From: Deltaproteobacteria bacterium
GTDB lineage: Bacteria; Bdellovibrionota_C; UBA2361; OMII01
Direction of reading: 5' to 3'
Length of the DNA stretch: 9,591 bases
Assembly: GCA_023262305.1 (NCBI GenBank)
Contig: JALRCK010000061.1
Location: forward strand, 1 to 9,591
The number at the start of each line of letters is the position of its first letter. Position 1 is the stretch's first letter. A program made the position numbers and the translations under genes. The notes below the pieces were generated by a model. That model was not told the DNA's origin and did not search any database. It saw nothing but the letters and a program-made list of their open reading frames with translations. This document shows positions 1 to 5,278 of this stretch, one piece after another.

Positions 1-29
1 TCATCGAGGATGTTTGATGTTGTTGGTAT

Positions 30-132
30 GGAGGGGCGGGCTACGACCGCCCGTAGGGATCGCCCCTCTTGGTGAGATATGGATCTTCAACGAGGTTGTT
101 CTGCCGTACGGGCGGTCATAGCCCGCCCCTCC
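30..132. repeat. REP/BIME-like inverted repeat downstream of rpoN
   Basis: Two 29-base arms, 30-58 and 104-132, are inverted copies of each other. They match at 27 of 29 positions (mismatches at 44 and 56) and flank a 45-base spacer. Each arm is itself a hairpin: GGGCGG pairs with CCGCCC across a 7-base loop (34-39 with 47-52; 110-115 with 123-128). This doublet of short G+C-rich palindromes is typical of REP/BIME-type extragenic elements, which are usually mobilised by RAYT transposases encoded elsewhere. It lies 23 bases beyond the rpoN stop, so in RNA it would also form a very strong structure at the 3' end of the rpoN message and could protect it or help terminate it. No T-run follows on the minus strand, so it is not a textbook intrinsic terminator. 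The structure is seen directly; the family assignment is inference. Confidence 0.8.
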
Positions 133-155
133 AGAACCAATCATGGAGGTGGCTT

Positions 156-1616
156 CTAGAGAATTTTCTTGCGCTGCGAGGATGATGCAATACCGAGGCT
201 CTCTCGATACTTCGCCACGGTCCGCCGGGCAATATCGATGTTTTCGGCCTTGAGCGTCTCAACGATCTGTTGGTCGCTGATCGGATTTGAGCCCGATTCC
301 GCCGCGATAATCGTCTTAATCCTCTCCTTCACAGAAGAGGAGGAGATGTCGCCGTTCGTTGTCTTGATGCCGGATGTGAAGAAGAACTTAAGCTCGAAGA
401 TCCCTTGCGGAGTATGCACATACTTGTCAGTCGTCACGCGACTTACGGTGGACTCGTGCATATCGATGTCCTCAGCAACGTCCTTGAGGACAAGCGGTTT
501 GAGCTTGTCGATACCTTGCTCCAAGAATGCACGTTGGAACTTCATGATGCTCTCAGTGACTCGATAGATCGTTTGCTGGCGTTGCTGAATGCTCTTGATG
601 AGCCAGGATGCTGCCCTCAGTCGTTCTGTGAGGTAGGGCTTGTTCGTAGAATCGGGCTCTCGCAAGAGCTCGGAATAGTAGGGGCTGATTCGTAGGCGGG
701 GAATGCCCTCTTCATTGAGCGTGATAACCCAATCAGTCCCGACCTTTTGGACGTATACGTCTGGGACAACGTAACGGGTCGTCTCATCTGAGTACACGCG
801 CCCAGGCTTCGGATCGAGGGTTCGGATCGTTCTGATAGCGCGAGCGATATCGTCGAGGCAGACCTTTTCCGCTTTAGCGATCTGATCGTACTTTCGCTTC
901 TCGAGCTTATCTGTATGGTTTTTGATTATCCGGGATTCCAGGCTGTCACCGAGTCCACGAAATTCGAGTTGAGTCAGGAGGCATTCTTGAAGTGACCGAG
1001 TGCAGCTACCAACGGGTTCAAAAAATCGCAGGGCATCAGCCACCATCGCCACATCTTCTACATCGCATGATGTTGCTAGAGCGATCTCTTCGTACGAGCA
1101 CTCAAGGTATCCATCTCGATCAAGATTTCCGGTGATATGTTGTGCGATGAAGCGGTCCTGCTCTGAGAAATCGTGCAGTCTGACCTGATCGAGAAGGTGC
1201 TGTTCTAGGCTCTCAGCGGTTGGGGACGCCACCTCTTGATACGGACGGTCCTCATAGTCCCCCTGACCCTTGGCTGATGCTGAGCCACCGTAGTCGGTGA
1301 ATGAGTCTGAGAAGTCATCCCAATCGGCTTTCGGCTCGACGGCTTGGCTGTTGCCGAGGGACTCGTCGGAGGTCCCGCTGGTGTTTGGATTGGCGAGAAT
1401 GGTTGGCTCGTTGGGTTGCTGTTCTGGGAGGGGGAGTCCACTCGCCTGAGCTTCATCCCGAACCTCCTCCAACGCCGGATTTTCAAGGAGCTCGCGCTCA
1501 ATGGCTTCCTTGTACTCCAGGCGCCCGAGCTGAAGGAGCTTAATCGCCTGCTGGAGCTGAGGGGTCATCAACAACGATTGACCCATTTTTTGGACGAGCT
1601 TTGTCTCTAAACCCAT
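156..1616 (-). CDS. rpoN: RNA polymerase sigma-54 factor RpoN
   Basis: Sigma-54 directs RNA polymerase to -24/-12 promoters and needs AAA+ enhancer-binding proteins to open them. The 486-residue length is normal. Region I is clear at the N terminus (residues 13-29, QSLLMTPQLQQAIKLLQ), where activators contact the protein. An acidic, low-complexity region II follows (about 50-135). The core-binding domain then runs to about residue 330. A helix-turn-helix lies near 376-395 (KDVAEDIDMHESTVSRVT), then the FFFTSGI segment. The diagnostic RpoN box ARRTVAKYRE is at 463-472, close to the C terminus. One small oddity is PVGSCTRSLQ at 201-210, where the family usually reads P-x-G-V-G-A-R-D-L. The ATG start places region I at the right distance; a GAGGT sequence lies about 12 bases upstream, a rather long spacing. 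It follows lptB on the same strand with a 211-base gap, so it may have its own promoter. Confidence 0.98.
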   Translation of the reverse strand: MGLETKLVQKMGQSLLMTPQLQQAIKLLQLGRLEYKEAIERELLENPALEEVRDEAQASGLPLPEQQPNEPTILANPNTSGTSDESLGNSQAVEPKADWDDFSDSFTDYGGSASAKGQGDYEDRPYQEVASPTAESLEQHLLDQVRLHDFSEQDRFIAQHITGNLDRDGYLECSYEEIALATSCDVEDVAMVADALRFFEPVGSCTRSLQECLLTQLEFRGLGDSLESRIIKNHTDKLEKRKYDQIAKAEKVCLDDIARAIRTIRTLDPKPGRVYSDETTRYVVPDVYVQKVGTDWVITLNEEGIPRLRISPYYSELLREPDSTNKPYLTERLRAASWLIKSIQQRQQTIYRVTESIMKFQRAFLEQGIDKLKPLVLKDVAEDIDMHESTVSRVTTDKYVHTPQGIFELKFFFTSGIKTTNGDISSSSVKERIKTIIAAESGSNPISDQQIVETLKAENIDIARRTVAKYRESLGIASSSQRKKIL

Positions 1617-1719
1617 AACGTGGCGTTTACCTCAGTGGGACATCATTCTAATGCAGTCCCTGGTTAAATAGATGACCAAAGTAGGGGGGATCGGCTGCAG
1701 AAAAGTGATCCCCGCATGC

Positions 1720-1740
1720 AAAAATCGGGCACATCGCCCC
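1720..1740 (-). terminator. Weak candidate intrinsic terminator after lptB
   Basis: On the minus strand, GGGC (1739-1736) and GCCC (1730-1727) can pair around the loop GATGT. Three bases after the stem there is a run of five T (1724-1720). The stem has only four base pairs, so this is a weak candidate that might attenuate lptB transcription before rpoN. A second, longer-looped palindrome, GGGGATC/GATCCCC (1686-1692 with 1707-1713), lies just downstream and has no T-run on either strand. Nothing else was recognised in this 211-base gap apart from the rpoN ribosome binding region. Confidence 0.25.
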
Positions 1741-1827
1741 GCAACATGAGGAGTGAGAGCTAAAAAGTGGGATTCTTCAGTATGTTAGCGGTTTCCCTGA
1801 GTTGTTTTGCCAGGAGGAATGTTCGGT

Positions 1828-2556
1828 CTACAGACGGAAATCACCGCCGAGGTAGTAGCGTTTCGCCTTCTCAGAGGTGGCGATGGCGGAGGGACTACCC
1901 TCCTCAAGTACCTTCCCATCCACAAGGATATACGCCCGAGAGCAGATTCCCAGGGTCTCTCGCACATTGTGGTCGGTGATGAGAACCCCGATCCCCTTAC
2001 CTTGGAGAGATGATATCAATTCCTGAATATCTTTGATCGCCAACGGGTCGATCCCCGCGAACGGCTCGTCGAGGAGGATGAAGTGGGGATTTCGAGCCAA
2101 GCATCGAGCGATCTCAACGCGTCGACGCTCTCCTCCGGAGAGTGCGCTCGCGAGACTCTCTCTGAGGTTGTAGAGACCCAGCTCCTCAAGGAGCTCCTTG
2201 AGACGATGCTCTCTCGCCGCTGAAGATGGAAAATCCATAGTCTCAAGGATCGCCAGGACGTTCTCCCTTACGGTGAGCTTGCGAAACACAGATGCCTCTT
2301 GAGGTAGATATCCGATTCCAAGGTGCGCGCGTGCGTACATCGGTTGCTTAGTTATGTCCGACCCATTTAAGGTCACGCTTCCCGTGTCAGGAGCGACCAC
2401 GCCAACACACATGTAGAAGGTAGTGGTCTTGCCAGCACCATTAGGTCCAAGGAGCCCAACGATCTCGCCGGCTCGCACGGAGATTGACACTCCATGCACG
2501 ACCTTTCTTCCGCCGTACTGTTTGGTCACATCGTTGGTTTGAAGGGTATTCGTCAT
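1828..2556 (-). CDS. lptB: LPS export ABC transporter ATP-binding protein LptB
   Basis: LptB is the cytoplasmic ATPase of the LptB2FGC complex. It drives extraction of lipopolysaccharide from the inner membrane into the LptA bridge. The 242 residues contain a complete ABC nucleotide-binding domain: Walker A GPNGAGKT (37-44), Q-loop at Q86 within YLPQEASVFRKLTV, signature LSGGE (139-143) followed by RRRVEIARCLA, Walker B ILLDEP with FAGIDP after it (160-171), and switch histidine H196 in ITDHNVRE. The ERRRVEIARCLA context, the FAGIDP loop and a C terminus ending LGGDFRL separate LptB from generic branched-chain amino acid (LivG/LivF) ATPases. It begins 15 bases after the pcnB stop and precedes rpoN, as lptB does in many proteobacteria. 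The genes lptC and lptA are not in this window. The ATG start has only a weak GAGAG upstream, so translation may be partly coupled to pcnB. Confidence 0.97.
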   Translation of the reverse strand: MTNTLQTNDVTKQYGGRKVVHGVSISVRAGEIVGLLGPNGAGKTTTFYMCVGVVAPDTGSVTLNGSDITKQPMYARAHLGIGYLPQEASVFRKLTVRENVLAILETMDFPSSAAREHRLKELLEELGLYNLRESLASALSGGERRRVEIARCLARNPHFILLDEPFAGIDPLAIKDIQELISSLQGKGIGVLITDHNVRETLGICSRAYILVDGKVLEEGSPSAIATSEKAKRYYLGGDFRL

Positions 2557-2571
2557 GTGGCGCTCTCGCGT

Positions 2572-3888
2572 TTAGCGATGGTGTTTATGAGGTCGGTTCC
2601 GTCCACCCCTGTGGTGCGAATCGTGTCCAAGGTCATCTTCTGCTTCATGGAGTAGGGGGCGCAAGAGGTGGATCCTCTGAGCATCATCCTTGGAGAGGCA
2701 TGTGACCTCAAGGAGCGATATCAGATCTGGCAGAAGAGAGGTGCGTTTAAATGAGTTGGGCTTGAGCGCTTTGGGCGCAATTGAGCGTATCTTTGACCAC
2801 AGGTTCAGGAGCAGTTGGATCTTTTCTCGCTCTTTCCTTGGTACAACGAGTCGGGTGAAGCACGAAGCCAGCTTCTCCGAGAGATCCGGAGCCTCCGGGA
2901 GGCGCTCCGCCAGATCCTCAAGCCATACAGAATCCCCGGCGATAAACATCGCGATAATGGTCAAAATGACAGTCGTCGACGGTGCCCGATCTTCTGAAAC
3001 GAAATCATCGATTCGTTCAAGGCATTGGCTAAAATCGCTCTCTGCGCTCAAGAGCCGACCATCGTTCTCCAGCAGCTCTGGAAGGATGTACTCAAGTAGA
3101 CCCGTTTCGCTCAGCAGGTGCAATATTGTCAGGAAGTGCCCTGACGTGAAGTCTTTTTTGAGTTCATCAAAGACCCGCACTTGAGAGCTTTGCAAGATCA
3201 GTCCAGCGTTGGCGAGGATCGCGTCCCAGCACGCGGTGTTGATGCGGAAACCGTTTCGGGCCGAGTGCCGAACCACTCGAAGCATTCGCACGGGATCCTC
3301 TTGGAAGCGCACAGCTGGCTCACCAATAACTCGTACTATGCCATCACGAAGGTCTTGCATGCCACCGACGTAATCCAGGATCTCCATGGTGGAGACGTCG
3401 AGGAAGAGTCCGTTGATTGTGAGGTCTCGCCGGAAAGCGTCTGTTACCTCGGTTCCGTAAATGTTGTCGCTCACTACTGGAGCACCGGCGGTTTCACCTT
3501 CAGGTTGTTCCGGGACCTCAATGGTGTCGCGAAACGTGGATACTTCGATGTTCTTGCCGTGAGCGAAGTAGAGGTGTGCGAGCTTGAAGCGTCGGCCGAT
3601 GATGCGGCAGTTTCTGAAGAGGGATTTTATCTCGCGTGGTGTGGCGCTCGTGGAAATATCAAAATCTTTGGGCTGCTTTCCAAGAACGAGATCTCGCACT
3701 CCGCCACCAACGACGTATGCTTTGTATCCGGCTCGCTGCAGTCGGTAGACGATCTTTCGCGCGTCATCGTCGATCTGATTTTTTCTGATCGGGTGGTAAT
3801 CGGGACCGTATATCGTCGCAGCGATGTCCTCGGGTGACACAGAAGGTGGGGACTCGGATTGAGACATCGATAGGAACTTAGACAACAC
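2572..3888 (-). CDS. pcnB: tRNA nucleotidyltransferase/poly(A) polymerase family protein, PcnB type
   Basis: This is a class II nucleotidyltransferase of the poly(A) polymerase I / CCA-adding family, which adds 3' nucleotides to RNA. The catalytic head shows VVGGGVRDLVLGKQPKDFD (59-77), with the GG-R loop and the metal-binding DFD. RRFKLAHL follows (99-106), then the DNIYGT segment and RRDLTINGLFLD (153-164). The neck motif is YVGGMQDLRDGIVRVIG, then EDPVRMLRVVR (197-207). The RRFKLAHL and DNIYGT segments favour PcnB over a pure CCA enzyme, although activity cannot be told reliably from sequence. No HD domain is evident. The C-terminal tail (about 420-438) is rich in His and Arg, as in other PcnB proteins with basic RNA-binding tails. 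The 438-residue length is normal. Start choice: GTG at 3888 is the longest, but the GAGG at 3891-3894 is only 2 bases away. TTG at 3885 (5 bases from GAGG) or ATG at 3867 are alternatives. Confidence 0.92.
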   Translation of the reverse strand: MLSKFLSMSQSESPPSVSPEDIAATIYGPDYHPIRKNQIDDDARKIVYRLQRAGYKAYVVGGGVRDLVLGKQPKDFDISTSATPREIKSLFRNCRIIGRRFKLAHLYFAHGKNIEVSTFRDTIEVPEQPEGETAGAPVVSDNIYGTEVTDAFRRDLTINGLFLDVSTMEILDYVGGMQDLRDGIVRVIGEPAVRFQEDPVRMLRVVRHSARNGFRINTACWDAILANAGLILQSSQVRVFDELKKDFTSGHFLTILHLLSETGLLEYILPELLENDGRLLSAESDFSQCLERIDDFVSEDRAPSTTVILTIIAMFIAGDSVWLEDLAERLPEAPDLSEKLASCFTRLVVPRKEREKIQLLLNLWSKIRSIAPKALKPNSFKRTSLLPDLISLLEVTCLSKDDAQRIHLLRPLLHEAEDDLGHDSHHRGGRNRPHKHHR

Positions 3889-4538
3889 ATCCTCGCGCAG
3901 TAGAGCGAGTTTGGACTAAAAACTTTGTAACGCCTCTACCGCTTCCGGTGTGAGCCCCACCACGCTCGGGGGATCAACAGAGGCTTCGCGTGCTTTCACT
4001 CTGGTCGCATCGATACTTCACTCCCCCCGGAAGGAGGATATGAAACAGTAAAATCAGCAGGTTGAGCGCGAGTCGCTACGTCGGTCAGTGTAGGTTGGCT
4101 ATGCGGATTTCTCAAGGGGATTGGGGGTAAAGGATCGTGTTCAAACCTAGTTTGTTGAGAAAATGGGGTTTTTTCTTTGGGTTTTTGGAGAGCCGGTCGC
4201 ACAGGTTCAAAAGACTAGAGCTTTAAAAACATAGGTAAATCAATATCTTAAAAGACTTGTCGGGAGGGGGAAAGGGGACAAAGAAGGAGCTTAAGTTTGT
4301 ACCCCAGAGATCCGACTGATTCTCTACAGGCGAGAGATTCAGATTCGCCCCCACGAGGTTTTTGCGCAGTGCTTTAGGTTGGTAGCTTTTCGTTTCCTGC
4401 TGTCGGTAGTGCCAATTATCAGGCGCGTAGTTCAAGTCTGATTCGAGGGAAGTTGTAGGGCTGTGTTGTAGCGACGGAAGTTCTTCAAGGATGAAAGTTG
4501 TTGCGGCGCTAACTTATTACTCAAGGAGGAGTAATACT
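3889..4538. other. 650-base intergenic region between divergent genes
   Basis: No convincing gene lies here between pcnB (minus) and the small plus-strand gene. It must hold the promoters for both. The most A+T-rich, promoter-like stretch is about 4203-4256, but no clean -35/-10 pair was found. Items seen include a Shine-Dalgarno-like AAGGAGG (4031-4037) followed at once by ATG AAA CAG TAA, a three-codon frame; an imperfect hairpin with stem GATTCTCT/AGAGATTC (4318-4325 with 4333-4340, one mismatch); and a 27-codon minus-strand open frame (3916-3999) that reads like a protein tail. A 70-codon minus-strand frame over 4223-4435 has no recognisable family. A structured RNA or a decayed gene is possible, but neither can be shown here. 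Confidence 0.5.
4523..4531 (+). promoter_or_regulatory. Strong ribosome binding site that sets the start of the 82-codon gene
   Basis: AAGGAGGAG is a near-perfect anti-16S match. Its GGAGG core ends 9 bases before ATG at 4539. An in-frame ATG at 4491 would lengthen the protein by 16 residues, but it would place this site inside the coding sequence and has no comparable site of its own. The downstream start is therefore preferred. Confidence 0.8.
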
Positions 4539-4787
4539 ATGGCTAGAGGTATATTTCCCCACGAAATCCAGGATCCAGATTTCCAGTGGCTCATAAAAAA
4601 TTACTGCGAAACGAGCGCACCGGTTGCGGTTGTAGACGCCGGATGTCTTCCGCTCGTGATGGTGCTCTTAGACGAGAGTGCCCGGTCACTCGTTAATCAA
4701 GACATTGTGTCTCACAGCATTCTAGGTGCTATCGCGAACCCAGCAGAGGACACCGCGGGCGTTGATGATCCCAAGAAAGGTGGGTGA
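4539..4787 (+). CDS. Small hypothetical protein, 82 residues
   Basis: I do not recognise this protein. It is the only plus-strand gene in the window. It begins MARGIFPHEIQDPDFQW, has a central hydrophobic segment APVAVVDAGCLPLVMVLL (27-44) containing one cysteine (C36), and ends with an acidic then basic tail (DDPKKGG). The hydrophobic run is interrupted by D33 and P38, so it is more likely the core of a small soluble fold than a membrane helix. No signal peptide or DNA-binding motif is apparent. The strong ribosome binding site and the sensible protein composition support a real, possibly well-expressed gene. It stops 4 bases before the stop of the opposing gene on the minus strand, with no visible terminator between them, so the two transcripts probably overlap at their 3' ends. 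Confidence 0.65.
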   Translation: MARGIFPHEIQDPDFQWLIKNYCETSAPVAVVDAGCLPLVMVLLDESARSLVNQDIVSHSILGAIANPAEDTAGVDDPKKGG

Positions 4788-4791
4788 TTCG

Positions 4792-5127
4792 CTACGGTGT
4801 AATCTCTCGTTCGCGGAAAGACTCCGGTAGGATGCCGCACGGCGCATCGCTGCTGAGCGCTGCCCACAGAGGCTTCTGGCATGAAACATAGAACTCTCCC
4901 GGATCAAGGGGAGGGACGAAGGGTGCTGGCGTTTGTCGCGCAACGTAAGCGGCAAGCCGCCGGTCTACCTTTGAGTCCTTTGATTCCTTGACCCATCCAA
5001 AGAGCCACAACGCCCCTGAAATCAAGGAGCACACAACTAAGACGGTTAGGAAGAGCAACACCTCAGCCTCTCCCTCCTGACCAGCTTTTGAGCGGTATAA
5101 AGTTTTCATTTGGCTCACACTCAGCAT
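4792..5127 (-). CDS. Small hypothetical single-pass membrane protein
   Basis: This 111-residue protein matches no family I recognise. A charged N-terminal stretch (1-22) is followed by one strong transmembrane segment at about 23-46 (starting VLLFLTVLVVCSLISG and ending ALWLFGWV). Next comes a lysine/arginine-rich juxtamembrane patch (KESKDSKVDRR, 47-57). The rest is a proline-containing domain of about 55 residues with two cysteines (C83, C97) that could form a disulphide if it is exported. By the positive-inside rule the basic patch argues for a cytoplasmic C-terminal part, which leaves the topology open. It is not a prepilin: no G/E(+5) cleavage site fits. The start is uncertain: ATG at 5127 and ATG at 5109 (residue 7) are both preceded by weak ribosome binding sites. 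It lies 151 bases downstream of the UvrA-like gene on the same strand. Confidence 0.6.
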   Translation of the reverse strand: MLSVSQMKTLYRSKAGQEGEAEVLLFLTVLVVCSLISGALWLFGWVKESKDSKVDRRLAAYVARQTPAPFVPPLDPGEFYVSCQKPLWAALSSDAPCGILPESFREREITP

Positions 5128-5149
5128 GAATTTCAGTCGTACCCCGCGA

Positions 5150-5222
5150 GGGCTCGCCCCTCTTGATACTGTTATGGTTCGAATCAGTTCGTTCGTGCCT
5201 TATGGGTGGTGCTCATAACATG
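5150..5222. repeat. Decayed second copy of the REP-like element
   Basis: This intergenic segment can be aligned in the same orientation with positions 56-120 of the repeat downstream of rpoN. Ten identical bases CGCCCCTCTT (61-70 and 5155-5164) sit at the start. TATGG follows (78-82 and 5173-5177). A tgcc-TA-ggg-ggt-cata frame then occurs at the right spacing (102-120 and 5196-5217). The differences there are mostly C-to-T changes plus a 3-base insertion. The left arm is largely lost and the hairpins are degraded. The alignment was made by eye, so the homology is likely but not certain. Confidence 0.5.
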
Positions 5223-5278
5223 CTGATACTACTGTCTTATTTGCAGGCTGCGCAAGGTTTTGACCTGCTCAAAGGCTC

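Noticed and set aside
3181..3837. 218-codon plus-strand open frame antisense to pcnB
   Set aside because: It lies wholly opposite a confidently identified pcnB. Its composition is explained by the antisense of conserved codons and there is no recognisable domain.
4142..4190. Intrinsic terminator formed by CAAAC/GTTTG and following T-runs
   Set aside because: The stem is only five mostly A-T pairs, and the T-runs are separated from it by a G-rich, A-rich stretch. No gene ends just before it.
4223..4435. 70-codon minus-strand open frame in the long intergenic gap
   Set aside because: No ribosome binding site, no recognised family, a low-complexity tail, and frames of this length arise easily by chance.
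4491..4538. Longer start (ATG at 4491) for the small plus-strand gene
   Set aside because: A near-perfect ribosome binding site at 4523-4531 sits at the right distance from ATG 4539. The upstream ATG lacks one.
5107..5127. Type IV prepilin N terminus in the small membrane protein
   Set aside because: No glycine is followed by the required hydrophobic start and Glu at +5. The segment is better read as a plain membrane anchor.
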